Part shown: in pieces, positions 16,970 to 27,311 of the stretch
How the letters are laid out: each line of letters starts with the position of its first letter
Numbering within the stretch: position 1 is the first letter of the stretch
The notes under the pieces: generated by a model
Database searches by the model: none
The model's input: the letters and a program-made list of their open reading frames with translations, nothing else
Told to the model about the DNA's origin: nothing
Program-made: the position numbers and the translations under genes
NCBI GenBank assembly: GCA_963753195.1
Contig: CAVWBH010000009.1
Coordinates: 124,001-188,000 of the forward strand
Source of the DNA: Palsa-504 sp963753195
Lineage (GTDB): Bacteria > Actinomycetota > Actinomycetes > Streptosporangiales > Streptosporangiaceae
Length of the DNA: 64,000 nt
Direction: 5' to 3'

Positions 16970-18253
16970 ATGAGGCGTACGCTGCGCGGGATCGCAGTGA
17001 TCGCTGCAGGGCTCCTGCTGACCACGGGGTGCGCGGCAGGCGGGGCTCCGGGGGCCGGAACGGCGCCGGCGACCAACGGGGTCGGCCCGATCACCCTGGC
17101 CATCGGCAAAGACAACGCGAGCTGGCTGCAGGGCGTGATCACCGGGTGGAACAAGCTCTACCCGGGCCAGAAGGTCACCCTGCTCCTGCTCCCCCAGGCG
17201 TCCAACGACCAGCTGGCCCAGCTGGTCGCGAACCTGCAGGCGAAGAGCGACGAGTACGACGTCATCGACATGGACGTCATCTGGACCGCGGAATTCGCGT
17301 CGAACGGCTGGATCATCCCCCTGCCGGAGAACCAGTTCCCGCTGGGCAAGTTCCTCAAGCCCGCCGTCGCCACCGCCATGTACGAGGGCCGGCTGTACGC
17401 CGTGCCCGACTACAGCAACGCCGATCTCCTCTACTACCGCAAGGACATCCTGGCCAAGGCGGGCCAGCAGCCGCCCAGGACCTGGGCTCAGCTGCAGCAG
17501 CTCGCCCAGACCGTGGCCCCGAGGTACGGGCTGTACGGGTACGCCGGCACGTTCGCCCCGTACGAGGGACTCACGGTCAACTTCGCCGCGGCCGTGCAGT
17601 CGGCCGGAGGGTCGATCCTCTCCCCGGAAGGCACCAAGGTCACGGTCAACTCGCCTCAGGCGCTGACCGGGCTGGACTTCCTGGTCAATGGGTTCAGGCA
17701 AGGGTGGATCCCCAAGGTCGCGCTCACGTACGAAGAGGAGTCTTCGCAGGCCGCGTTCGAGTCCGGCAAGTTCATGTTCCTCGACAACTGGCCCGATGTC
17801 TCCGCGGCGCTGTCGGTACCCGGCCCGCAGAACAAGGTGTACGGAAAGGTGGGGATCGCGCCGCTGCCGGGCCCGGGCGGCACGGGTTCCAGCTCGCTCG
17901 GCGGAGCCAACCTCGCGATCAGCGCGTTCTCCCAGCACCAGCGGACGGCGCTGAACTTCATCAAGTACATGACCGATGAGGCCAATGAGCTGCAGATGCT
18001 GGAGCAGGGGTCGTTCCCGCCGGTCTGGACCCAGCTCTACACCGACAAGAGCCTGTGGCAGCGCTATCCCTATCTCCCCGTGCTCGAGCAGGCCATCAAC
18101 TCGGCCCAGCCGCGCCCGGCGATCACCAATTACGACCAGGCCAGCCTGGCCATCTCCAGCGCGGTGTACGAGGCCCTGACCCGCCAGAAGCAGCCACAGC
18201 AGGCCCTGGCGGAAATGGCCGGTCAGCTGACCCAGATCATCCGCGACGGCTGA
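16970..18253 (+). CDS. Sugar ABC transporter substrate-binding lipoprotein (first copy)
   Basis: A 427-residue extracellular binding protein of the MalE/UgpB cluster (CUT1 type). A lipoprotein signal peptide ends in LLTTGC with the lipidated cysteine at residue 21. Family segments include WNKLYPGQKV, YDVIDMDVIWTAEFA, LLYYRKDIL and GKVGIAPLPGPGG. AGGAGG precedes the ATG. It is the first gene of the operon and clearly paralogous along its whole length to the next gene, with which it shares the order of motifs. Ligand unknown; an oligosaccharide or trehalose-like sugar is a reasonable inference. Confidence 0.93.
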   Translation: MRRTLRGIAVIAAGLLLTTGCAAGGAPGAGTAPATNGVGPITLAIGKDNASWLQGVITGWNKLYPGQKVTLLLLPQASNDQLAQLVANLQAKSDEYDVIDMDVIWTAEFASNGWIIPLPENQFPLGKFLKPAVATAMYEGRLYAVPDYSNADLLYYRKDILAKAGQQPPRTWAQLQQLAQTVAPRYGLYGYAGTFAPYEGLTVNFAAAVQSAGGSILSPEGTKVTVNSPQALTGLDFLVNGFRQGWIPKVALTYEEESSQAAFESGKFMFLDNWPDVSAALSVPGPQNKVYGKVGIAPLPGPGGTGSSSLGGANLAISAFSQHQRTALNFIKYMTDEANELQMLEQGSFPPVWTQLYTDKSLWQRYPYLPVLEQAINSAQPRPAITNYDQASLAISSAVYEALTRQKQPQQALAEMAGQLTQIIRDG

Positions 18254-18305
18254 CCGATGGCTGGCGCCGCGAGGACATGGCACGGCAGGGGCCTGGCACG
18301 GCTTG

Positions 18306-18332
18306 GGCTGGCCGCACGGGGGCCGGCCAGCC
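18306..18332 (+). terminator. GC-rich hairpin after the first binding-protein gene
   Basis: GGCTGGCC and GGCCAGCC form a perfect 8-bp stem with an 11-base loop. A second hairpin (CGCGGC-GGTTGA-GCCGCG, 18350-18367) follows. There is no U tract, so these may attenuate or protect the first message rather than stop transcription fully. Confidence 0.4.
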
Positions 18333-18416
18333 TGGCAGCGAAAAAGGACCGCGGCGGTTGAGCCGCGAGCAGTATTACATAGAGTTATCGATCGACTACT
18401 CCTAGTGGGAGGATTT

Positions 18417-19805
18417 ATGGCACGCGCAAGGTCGCGCAGATTCGCAGCAAGACGCTCCACCAGGACCTGGCAGGTGGCCGCGCTGGTCGCGGCCGGGGCG
18501 CTCGCCGCCGCCGGCTGCAGTAGCAGCAGCAGCAGTAGCGGCACCACCAGCACCAGCAGCACGCCGGCCGGCGGCACGTCGACGGCGCCCGGGAACGCGA
18601 CGTCGGGCACCGTCAACTGGTGGGCCAGCCCGATCAACACCAGCGGCAAGGACGTCCGTCAGGTGCTGATCAGCGACTTCGAGAAGGCAAACCCAGGCAT
18701 CAAGGTCACGCTGACCTCGGCGCCGACGGACACCGACACCAACCGGGCCACGCTGGCCACGGACATCTCGGGCGGCTCGGCCACCCCGGACGTGTTCATG
18801 GGCGACGTGATCTGGCCCGCGCAGTTCGGCGCGCACCAGCTGGCGGTACCGCTGTCGAACTACCTGCCGGCGAGCTACTTCGCGCAGTTCGCGCCCGGGC
18901 TGGTCGCCGGGGCCACGTACAAGGGCCAGGTCTACGGCTCGCCGCTGTTCGAGGACCAGGGCTTCCTGTACTACCGCAAGGACCTGCTCACCAAGGAGAA
19001 CCTGCCGGTGCCCACCACCTGGGAGCAGCTGCAGAGCGAGGCCGAGCAGCTGCAGAAGGCCGGGCTGGTCAAGTACGGCTATGTCTTCCAGGGCGCCTCG
19101 TACGAGGGCCTGACCTGTAACTACATGGAATTCCTGGCCAGCGCGGGCGGCACGGCAACCAAGGCCGACTACAGCACGGCCACCCTTGACTCCCCGGCTT
19201 CGATCAAGGCGGTCACGTTCATGCGCTCGCTGGTCACCAGCGGCGTCAGCCCGTCGGCGGTGACCACGTTCCAGGAGGCGCAGGCGATGTCCACCTTTGC
19301 TTCCGGGCAGGCCGCGTTCCTGCGCAACTGGGACTACGCCTACGCCGACTCGCAGGTCCCGGGCACCCCGACCGTCGGCAAGGTCGGCGTGGCGCCGATG
19401 CCCACGTTCCAGGGCATGCCCACCCCCGGGTACTCCAACATCGGCGGCTGGAATCTGTACATCAACCCGCACAGCAAGAACATCGCCGCTGACCTGACCT
19501 TCATCAAGTTCATGGCCAGCACGCAGGCCCAGATGGACCTCGTCACGGTGTCCTCGTCGATCCCGACCGTCGAGTCGGTGCGGACCTCGCCCTCGGTCAT
19601 CGCCGAGAGCCCGGTGCTGGCCACCGTGCCGAAGACCAAGCTGGTCCCGCGGCCCGCGGGCACGCCGAACTACCCGCAGCTGAGCACCGCGATCTACCAG
19701 AACGTGAACTCGGCGCTGGCGGGCTCGACCTCGCCGTCGGCGGCGATGTCGGCCGCCCAATCAGCCGCTAACACCGCGCTGTCCAGTTCATCCGGCGGCT
19801 TGTAA
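18417..19805 (+). CDS. Sugar ABC transporter substrate-binding lipoprotein (second copy)
   Basis: A 462-residue paralogue of the preceding binding protein. A twin-arginine-rich basic N-terminus leads to a hydrophobic signal with lipobox AAAGC (lipidated C34), then a Ser/Thr/Gly linker. Shared motifs are VFMGDVIWPAQFG, LYYRKDLL, GLTCNYMEF and KVGVAPMP. The ATG at 18417 is fixed by GGGAGGA just upstream. The protein ends in an Ala/Ser-rich tail. A strong hairpin separates it from the permease genes. The two binding proteins may deliver different sugars to one transporter. Confidence 0.93.
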   Translation: MARARSRRFAARRSTRTWQVAALVAAGALAAAGCSSSSSSSGTTSTSSTPAGGTSTAPGNATSGTVNWWASPINTSGKDVRQVLISDFEKANPGIKVTLTSAPTDTDTNRATLATDISGGSATPDVFMGDVIWPAQFGAHQLAVPLSNYLPASYFAQFAPGLVAGATYKGQVYGSPLFEDQGFLYYRKDLLTKENLPVPTTWEQLQSEAEQLQKAGLVKYGYVFQGASYEGLTCNYMEFLASAGGTATKADYSTATLDSPASIKAVTFMRSLVTSGVSPSAVTTFQEAQAMSTFASGQAAFLRNWDYAYADSQVPGTPTVGKVGVAPMPTFQGMPTPGYSNIGGWNLYINPHSKNIAADLTFIKFMASTQAQMDLVTVSSSIPTVESVRTSPSVIAESPVLATVPKTKLVPRPAGTPNYPQLSTAIYQNVNSALAGSTSPSAAMSAAQSAANTALSSSSGGL

Positions 19806-19818
19806 CCGGATCGCCGAT

Positions 19819-19862
19819 GCCCAGGGCCAGCAGGTTGCACCTCACGCCTGCTGGCCCTGGGC
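19819..19862 (+). terminator. Perfect 16-bp hairpin between binding protein and permease genes
   Basis: GCCCAGGGCCAGCAGG (19819-19834) pairs without mismatch with 19847-19862 around a 12-base loop. No U run follows. In sugar ABC operons such a structure commonly lets the binding protein be made in excess of the membrane parts, by partial termination or by protecting the upstream RNA from decay. Confidence 0.7.
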
Positions 19863-19932
19863 GGCCTTCCGTGTTACGACAGTCACGTGGGCTGGCCGAG
19901 GTGAACTCCCACCAGGCACGAAGGGGTGATCT

Positions 19933-20886
19933 ATGACCACCATCTCAGGTACCGCCGAACAAGCTCAGGCGCCCGCGCCCCTGACCGGCCGCCCGGACGT
20001 CAACCGCAGACGGATGGCCCGGCTGGGCTGGGCCTTCTCCGCTCCCGCCCTGATCGTCGTGGCGGCCGTCACCATCTTCCCCATCGTCTACTCGGTGATC
20101 ATGAGCCTGTCGAACGTGACGGTGACAGGCAGCGGCATCGCCCTGAACGGCTTCACCCTCAACAACTACTCGATTGTGCTCCGGAACTCGACGTGGCACT
20201 ACGCGCTCGGCTTCACCATCGTCTACACGTTCGTCACGGTCGCGGTGGAACTGGTCATCGGCACCATGATCGCGCTGGTGCTCCAGCGGCTGACCGCGGG
20301 GCGCGGGGCGATGATGGCCCTGCTGCTGCTCCCCTGGTCGATGATCACGGTGATCAACGCCGAGCTGTGGCTGTACATCTACAACGGGGTCTACGGCGTC
20401 GCCGATGCCATCCTGGGCGACGTCGGCCTCGGCCAGCCGAACATCCTCGGCACGAACCTTCCCGCCATCATCGGGCTGATGATCGCCGACATCTGGAAGA
20501 CCACCCCGTTCGTGGCCATCATCGTGCTGGCCGGCCTGGTCATGCTGCCCGGCGACATCTACGAGGCGGCCGAGGTCGACGGGTCGTCGGGCTGGTCCAC
20601 GTTCTGGCGGATCACCGTCCCGTTGCTGCGGCCGACCCTGGCCATAGCGGTGCTGTTCCGGGTGCTGCAGGCGTTCGGGCTGTTCGACCTCCCGTACGTG
20701 ATGACCAATGGAGGGCCCGGCACGGCGACCACCTCGCTGGCCATCCTCGGCTACAAGGCGATATTCCAGAACCTGAACTTCGGGACCGGCGCGGCGGTGG
20801 CCACGACCACCGCGCTGCTGGTGCTGCTCGGCTGCTTGATCTCGCTGCGGGCCTTCAAGGTCCAGGTCGGAAGGGAGGGAAGCTGA
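19933..20886 (+). CDS. Sugar ABC transporter permease (MalF/UgpA type)
   Basis: A 317-residue inner-membrane permease with six helices. The first is at about 32-55 (ALIVVAAVTIFPIVYSVIMS), and the EAA motif that docks the ATPase is EAAEVDGSSGWSTFWRITVPLL. The TGA stop overlaps the ATG of the second permease (TGATG), so the two are made together, as expected for a heterodimer. Confidence 0.94.
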   Translation: MTTISGTAEQAQAPAPLTGRPDVNRRRMARLGWAFSAPALIVVAAVTIFPIVYSVIMSLSNVTVTGSGIALNGFTLNNYSIVLRNSTWHYALGFTIVYTFVTVAVELVIGTMIALVLQRLTAGRGAMMALLLLPWSMITVINAELWLYIYNGVYGVADAILGDVGLGQPNILGTNLPAIIGLMIADIWKTTPFVAIIVLAGLVMLPGDIYEAAEVDGSSGWSTFWRITVPLLRPTLAIAVLFRVLQAFGLFDLPYVMTNGGPGTATTSLAILGYKAIFQNLNFGTGAAVATTTALLVLLGCLISLRAFKVQVGREGS

Positions 20887-21728
20887 TGAACAGACAGAAG
20901 CATGGCTGGCGCCGGGTCATCAACGGCGTCAACCTGTCGGCGTTGCTGGTGGTGCTGTTCATCGCGCTGCCGCTGTACTGGCTGATCATCTCCAGCTTCA
21001 AATCCCCGGCCGCCCTGGGGGCCAGCCCGCCGCAGTACTGGCCGAACCCGTGGAGCGGCGCCAACTACGCCCAGGCCTTCAAGCAGTACGACTTCGGCGT
21101 CTACTTCCGTAACTCGCTGATCGTGACGCTGGTCGCCACGGCGCTGGTGCTGATCCTCGCGACGATGGCCGGCTACGCGCTCGGCAGGCTGCCGATGCGG
21201 GGCAAGTTCACCCTCATGGTGACGCTGCTGATGATCTCGCTGTTCCCGGAGATCGCGGTGATCGCGCCGCTGTACACGCTGCTGAAGAACCTCGGCTGGC
21301 TGAACACCTACCAGGGCCTGATCATCCCGTACATGGCGTTCTTCCTGCCGTTCGCCATCTGGATCATGCGCAACTACATGCTCGGCATCCCCAAGGAAAT
21401 GGAAGAGACCGCGCGGATCGACGGCGCCGGGCCAATACGGACGGTGTGGACGATCATCCTGCCGATGGCCCTGCCGGGCGTGTTCACGGCCGGGATCTTC
21501 ACCTTCACCGCGTGCTGGACCGAGTTCCTGATGGCGCTCACCTTCAACGTCGCCAACAACTACAAGACCATCCCGGTCGGCATCGCGACGTTCGGCAGCT
21601 CGCAGTACGTCCCGTACGGGACGATCTTCGCCGCCAGCGTGGTGGCGGTGATCCCGATCGGCATCCTGGTGTTCATCTTCCGCAAGTTCGTCATTTCCGG
21701 ACTGACCTCGGGTGCGGTGAAGGGATGA
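20886..21728 (+). CDS. Sugar ABC transporter permease (MalG/UgpE type)
   Basis: A 280-residue permease with six helices and the EAA-type motif EETARIDGAGPIRTVWTIIL. It starts at the ATG inside TGATG shared with the previous gene; a longer in-frame reading upstream is out-of-phase DNA of the first permease. It forms the second half of the membrane channel of the CUT1 importer. Confidence 0.94.
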   Translation: MNRQKHGWRRVINGVNLSALLVVLFIALPLYWLIISSFKSPAALGASPPQYWPNPWSGANYAQAFKQYDFGVYFRNSLIVTLVATALVLILATMAGYALGRLPMRGKFTLMVTLLMISLFPEIAVIAPLYTLLKNLGWLNTYQGLIIPYMAFFLPFAIWIMRNYMLGIPKEMEETARIDGAGPIRTVWTIILPMALPGVFTAGIFTFTACWTEFLMALTFNVANNYKTIPVGIATFGSSQYVPYGTIFAASVVAVIPIGILVFIFRKFVISGLTSGAVKG

Positions 21729-21816
21729 GCCCGATGATGAGACCGCGGCAGCCGGGAGGCGCGACCGGCGAGGATGGCAACTGCGAAACGTGCGGTACCC
21801 CCGGAAAGAAGGCATG

Positions 21817-22970
<1,154 letters not shown>

Positions 22971-22974
<4 letters not shown>

Positions 22975-23993
22975 CCAGCCTGGCGGCGTCGCGGCCCGGC
23001 GCCCGCGCGGACATCACGGTCATCGGCGAGGCGGTCATCGACCTCCTCCCGGCCGGCCCGCCGCGGGCGTTCCGGGCCGTGCCCGGCGGGAGCCCGTACA
23101 ATGTCGCGGTCGGCTTGGCCCGGCTCGGCCATCACGCGACGCTGATGGCGCGGCTGGCCGATACCGCGTTCGGCCGGATCCTGCGCGATCACGCCCAGGC
23201 CGAGGGCATCGACCTGGGCGCCGCGCCGCGCGCCGCGCAGCAGGCCACGCTGGCCGTGGTGTCCCTGGACGCCGCGGCCCGGGCCAGCTACGACTTCTAC
23301 CTCGAGGGCACCGCGGACTGGCAGTGGACGGCCGAGGAGACGGCCCGCGCGCCGGACGGGACCGCGGTGCTGCACTTCGGGTCGCTCGCGTCGTGGACGC
23401 CGCCGGGAGACGACCAGGTCCTCGGCCTCGCCCGGCGGCTGCGTGACCGCGGCGACGTGCTCGTCAGCTACGACCCGAACGTCCGGCCCGGGCTGCTGGC
23501 CGACCACCGCCACGGTCAGCGCGCAGTGGAGCGGGCCATCGGGCTGGCTCACCTGGTCAAGGCGAGCACCGAGGACATCGCGTGGCTCTACCCGGGCCAG
23601 TCGCCCGGCCAGGTGGCACGGGATTGGCTGCGGCTCGGCGCAAGCGCGGTCGTCATCACCAGCTCGTCCGACGGCGCCGAGGCGTTCACCGCCCAGGGCT
23701 GGTCGGTCCGCCGGCCTGCCCTCGACGTGGCCGTGGCGGACACCGTGGGCGCGGGGGACTCGTTCACCGCCGGGCTGATCGGCGCCCTGATCAGGCGGGA
23801 CCGGCACGGACCCGCCGAGCTGGCCCGGTGCGCGCAGGACGAGCTGTCCGGCGCCCTGGACGATGCCATCCTGGTGGCGTCGGTGAACTGCGAGCGACAG
23901 GGCAACGACCCGCCCACGGCCGCCGAGGTGGCCGCCGCCCGGAACCGGCTCAAGCCGGCGCCTGCTAACCGGGCCGGGCCGACGCCCTGCTAA
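22971..23993 (+). CDS. PfkB-family sugar kinase with apparent CTG start
   Basis: A ribokinase-fold kinase, about 340 residues. The first strand and lid motif DITVIGEAVIDLLP, the PGGSPYNVAVGLARLG helix and the C-terminal DTVGAGDSFTAGL (catalytic Asp) all fit fructokinase-like members. No ATG, GTG or TTG precedes the first strand in frame; the CTG at 22971 overlaps the stop of the ATPase gene as CTGA, copying the coupled ATGA/GTGA starts nearby. CTG at 22965 or 22980 are alternatives. The GTG at 23079 would delete the first strand and substrate-contact residues. It probably phosphorylates the imported sugar. Confidence 0.85.
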
Positions 23994-24010
23994 CCGGGCC
24001 GGGCCTGCGC
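23961..24010. repeat. 25-bp tandem duplication at the kinase/MarR 3' ends
   Basis: CCTGCTAACCGGGCCGGGCC followed by GACGC (23961-23985) is repeated as the same 20 bases followed by TGCGC (23986-24010). The unit is not a multiple of three: TAA is out of frame in copy one and is the kinase stop codon in copy two. The duplication also shifts the frame of the convergent MarR gene. Confidence 0.85.
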
Positions 24011-24542
24011 CCGCCGCGCCCTGATCCGCGGGCCATCCGGCTGGCGCCGGGTCTCCGCCGAGCAGGCTCATCTGGCCCGCCATGGTGCGAAGGCCGTCCG
24101 GGCCGAGGTGCCGGAGGACGAGGTCCCGCAGCCCGGCGCAGTAGACGGCGACGGCCCGCTCAGCGTGCGCACGGCCGGCCGGGGTCAGGACCGCGTTGGT
24201 CACCCGCCGGTCGTCCGGGCAGGGCTGCCGCTCGATCAGCCCGGCCTGCTCCAGGCGGTCGGCCATCTTGGTGAAGCCGCCGCTGGAGAACGCGACCTGG
24301 CGGGCCAGCATGCTCAGCGGTACCGCCTGGTTGCCGCTGCGCAGCAGCCAGGCCAGGACGAAGAAGGCGGGGGCGGCCAGCCTGGTCTCCCGCTCGACCC
24401 GCTCGGTCAACACCTGCATCACGTGCGTGTAGCCGCGGACGACGCACGACCATGTGTCGAGCAGCTCGCCAGGAGAGGGGGGCTGGCCCGGATCACCCGG
24501 CTCCGGCCCGAGCCACGGGAAGCCAGAGGCTGGCGTGGTCAT
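23994..24542 (-). CDS. MarR-family regulator lacking a stop codon of its own
   Basis: The MarR winged-helix domain spans about residues 25-150 (FFVLAWLLRSGNQAVPLSMLARQ, SSGGFTKMADRLEQAGLIER, DDRRVTNAVLTPAGR). The ATG at 24542 has TATAGT six bases upstream and would be leaderless. After the domain the frame stays open through the tandem duplication and then antisense to the kinase and ATPase genes; the first in-frame stop is at 22773. The given end is only where the convergent gene begins. The natural C-terminus was probably lost by an indel near 23990. It could regulate the sugar operon or the small gene upstream. Confidence 0.7.
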
Positions 24543-24609
24543 CGTCACACTATACGGGAAAGGCCTACTCAGAAGGATTTTGCAGGCGAGCTAGTTTCTG
24601 GATAACGTC

Positions 24610-24619
24610 TTTCTAGAAA
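24610..24619. promoter_or_regulatory. Palindrome TTTCTAGAAA between MarR and the 68-residue gene
   Basis: A perfect 10-bp palindrome about 70 bp upstream of the MarR start in an A/T-richer stretch. It is a candidate MarR operator in the divergent region. Confidence 0.3.
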
Positions 24620-24758
24620 AGTAATGAGAGCTGACCGGGCAGGAGAGACGGGCGCCTGCAGGTCTGCTGGGCCGTCAGCGCAGCTCCCGCGCGGTACGCC
24701 CCTCCCGAGGCGGCCGCAATCACGAGGAGCCGTGGCGGCCGGGCCGGAGGGACGGACG

Positions 24759-24965
24759 ATGGAGCCAACGCGGACGGTAGCCAACCACGAGGCCATCGAC
24801 GATGAGGCGAGCGTCGTACACGAGTGGCGCGCGATCCAGCTCACGCGGCTGGGGATCCCCCGGCCGCTGGCCGAGGACGCCGCGGACGCCGTCGACTGGC
24901 ATCAGATCGCCGCGCTGGTGCGGCGTGGCTGTCCCCCGGAGCTGGCCCTGCGCATCGTCCGCTGA
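24759..24965 (+). CDS. Small conserved actinobacterial protein of unknown function
   Basis: A 68-residue protein starting MEPTRTVANHEAIDDE with GGAGG eight bases upstream of the ATG. The core VVHEWRAIQLTRLGIPRPLAEDAADAVDWHQIAALVRRGCPPELALRIVR-like pattern (W28, H51-type DWHQIA, CPP near the end) is one I recognise as a recurring hypothetical protein in Streptomyces and relatives; it predicts three helices and no signal peptide. Function unknown. It ends directly against the stop of the convergent gene. Confidence 0.8.
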   Translation: MEPTRTVANHEAIDDEASVVHEWRAIQLTRLGIPRPLAEDAADAVDWHQIAALVRRGCPPELALRIVR

Positions 24966-26045
24966 TCAGCATGGGCGGAAGGTCAGGGCGGCCGGCCGGG
25001 CCAGCCGGGGATCGTCCTGCGCACGGGCCAGATCACGGTCGAAGACCCGGCTGACCGAATTGCCCGCCAGGTCCTCCAGGACGGGCTCGACGACCAGCTG
25101 ATGACGGCCGGGTGCCCACGGCCGGCCCGGGGTCAGCCGCCACGATCGTTCTTCCGGGCCGGGCTCGGGCAGGCCGGCGACCGGCTGCCCGTCCGGGCCC
25201 GTGACGTGCAGGCAGCGGCCGAGCAGGCCATGGTCGAGCGGCCGGTCGAACGTGACCGCCAGCGGTTCGCGGGTCCCCGCCCGCGGGGCGGCGAGGGCCC
25301 ACGCTCCGGGGTCGACCCGCCGCCGCTCGTCCGGGCCCACCGCATACCGGCGCTCGGCCGTGCCGCGCAGCGGGCGGCCGACCGCGTCGCGAAACCCGGC
25401 CTCGACGACCAGCCGGAACGGCTCGCCGCGGTGCAGGGGGTAGCCGACCTGGCGGTGGGCGGCCAGGCCGCGCTTGATGCGGGCGGGGTCGAGCAGGACG
25501 GTCAGGCGGCGGCGGTCGCCGCTCCACAGTTCGCTGCCGGGCAGCAGCGCCCCGGCCAGGGGATCATCCCCGGCCGCCTCGAGGAGGCAGACCTGCTGGG
25601 CCGCATAACCCTCGCTCATCGGCGCCGAGAACCAGATATAGAACCGGAGCAGGTTGCGCGGGACCTCGGCCGCGGTCGGGTAGATAGCCAGGACCTCGGT
25701 AACGGCCGACTGCTCCGGCCGAGGCCGGGTCAGGATGGCGACGGTCGCGCCGGACACGGTGACGGCGTAGCTGGTGCCGTCCACGAAGGGAAAGCGCGGC
25801 ACGAAGCACACGTCGTCGCCGTCGCGGACCAGCCGCCCGGCCATGGCGGGAAACTGTCCTCCGGGCGCGTCCGGGCCGGGGCGGACCTGGACGTCCGCGA
25901 ACGGGGCGCCGGCCGCGGCCAGGGCGGGGCGGACCTGGACGTCCGCGCCAGGAGCCAGGCCGGGCAGCCGGATGCAGCCGGCGCCGCCGCAGAGCGACCA
26001 CGCGACGCCGGGCGCGGCCGGGCGGCCCGCGGCGGCGCTGCCCAC
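24966..26045 (-). CDS. Conserved protein of unknown function, probable beta-sandwich repeats
   Basis: A 359-residue protein with no clear signal peptide. It is rich in predicted beta strands, with segments that look like bacterial Ig-like repeats (LLRFYIWFSAPMSEGY, LAVTFDRPLDHGLL, LEDLAGNSVSRVFDRDL) such as those in SbsA-type Ig domains. Two short WDVQVRP-like repeats (ADVQVRPALAAAG, ADVQVRPGPDAPG) occur near residues 33-58. I do not know its function. It is on the same strand as, and downstream of, the propeller-like gene at 26103. Confidence 0.65.
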   Translation of the reverse strand: MGSAAAGRPAAPGVAWSLCGGAGCIRLPGLAPGADVQVRPALAAAGAPFADVQVRPGPDAPGGQFPAMAGRLVRDGDDVCFVPRFPFVDGTSYAVTVSGATVAILTRPRPEQSAVTEVLAIYPTAAEVPRNLLRFYIWFSAPMSEGYAAQQVCLLEAAGDDPLAGALLPGSELWSGDRRRLTVLLDPARIKRGLAAHRQVGYPLHRGEPFRLVVEAGFRDAVGRPLRGTAERRYAVGPDERRRVDPGAWALAAPRAGTREPLAVTFDRPLDHGLLGRCLHVTGPDGQPVAGLPEPGPEERSWRLTPGRPWAPGRHQLVVEPVLEDLAGNSVSRVFDRDLARAQDDPRLARPAALTFRPC

Positions 26046-26102
26046 TAGGCGCTGCCCGCCAGAACGCCGGCCGCCAGGGCGCTGCCCACTACAACGGGTC
26101 CG

Positions 26103-27200
26103 CTACAGCGAGGCGGTCTTCAGCGAGCGCAGGTGACGCCGGCCGTCCTCGTCGGCCTGCAGCGCGAGCACATAACCGCCGTTCAGGTTGGCCAGCCGGG
26201 ATATGCCCTGCAGGTCCTTGGTCTCCCGGGGCACGCCGACCGGCTCCGTCGGCGTGGTCAGCGGCTCCTGGCCGGCGATGTCACGGCCGGCGATCTTGAT
26301 CAGGCCATGCGAGGTGTTGGACACCAGCAGGTACTGCTCGCCGTCTTCGGTGAACGACACGATGTCCAGCGGCTGGTTCATCGCGCCGAGCTCGGCGACG
26401 GTCCGGCCGACCACCTTCGCGCCGGGGACCAGGTCGGCCAGCGAGAAGTGCACGACCGGGGTGCAGGTGTAGCTGGCCAGGATGCTCGCGCCGCCGTCGA
26501 ACGCGACGAACGTGCGGATCGGGGCGGCCGTCTCCCACTTGCCGTGCGACACGTGGAAAATCTCCAGGCTGCTGCCGGTGACGCCCGCGCCGAACGGGAA
26601 CGGGATCTGGCGCAGCCGCGAGGAGAACTCCTCGTTCGACAGCCCGGCGACCAGCAAGGTACCCGTGTCCCCGCCGACGTAGACCAGGTCGGTGATGGTC
26701 GAGGTCCGGATCGGGCGCCGCAGGATGCGGATCGTCCGCCCGCTGAAGGTGACCTCCTCGCCCTGCCCGAGCGTGACGTCCTGCCGCTCATCGTCTTCGG
26801 CCGGAGCGTCGCCGATCACCGCCTCGGCGAGCAGCACCTGGCCGAGCGGGACATCGGTCACCGTGCCGTCGGGGACGTCGATCCGCACCAGCACCGCCTG
26901 GCTGCCCTCCCCGCGGCCGCGCTGCACCGACAGGTACACGTTGCGGGATACGGGGTGTACCGCCATGTCGCGGATGTCGACGTCGTCGGCCTCGCAGCCG
27001 AGATACGAACCGATCCGCGCGTCCACGTCGGCCAGGTCGAACGGCTCCGCGGCGGACGCCGGGCCCGGGTCGGCCACGTCGACTGCCAGCACCCGGGCCG
27101 CGGCATTATCAGCCAGGAACAAGATCCCGGCCGGACCGAAGGTAATCGGCCCCGCGGACTGGATCTCCGCTGATCCTTGGCGCAGCCCGTACTCGCTCAT
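26103..27200 (-). CDS. Conserved protein of unknown function, probable beta-propeller
   Basis: A 365-residue protein beginning MSEYGLRQGSAEI at the ATG at 27200, with GAGG seven bases upstream; a longer reading frame upstream is not supported. Repeated blocks of the type GPAGILFLADNAAARVLAVDV, HPVSRNVYLSVQRG, LVYVGGDTGTLLVAGLS and YLLVSNTSHGLIKI suggest a WD40/NHL/SMP-30-like propeller. No signal peptide is visible. The gene is followed after about 60 bp by the Ig-like gene, and the two are probably one unit. Function unknown. Confidence 0.7.
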   Translation of the reverse strand: MSEYGLRQGSAEIQSAGPITFGPAGILFLADNAAARVLAVDVADPGPASAAEPFDLADVDARIGSYLGCEADDVDIRDMAVHPVSRNVYLSVQRGRGEGSQAVLVRIDVPDGTVTDVPLGQVLLAEAVIGDAPAEDDERQDVTLGQGEEVTFSGRTIRILRRPIRTSTITDLVYVGGDTGTLLVAGLSNEEFSSRLRQIPFPFGAGVTGSSLEIFHVSHGKWETAAPIRTFVAFDGGASILASYTCTPVVHFSLADLVPGAKVVGRTVAELGAMNQPLDIVSFTEDGEQYLLVSNTSHGLIKIAGRDIAGQEPLTTPTEPVGVPRETKDLQGISRLANLNGGYVLALQADEDGRRHLRSLKTASL

Positions 27201-27311
27201 CGCGACCTCGCTTCTCTTCCTGGCCGGCGGCCAGCCATGACAAGTGTAGTTAGCCCTCCGTTTGGTGGCCAGAGGGCAGCGGCAGGAAGGCCCGTGAACA
27301 AAGGCCACCGT

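Noticed and set aside
23079..23993. Kinase start at the GTG at 23079
   Set aside because: It would remove the first beta strand and the GE substrate-contact motif that are clearly encoded upstream.
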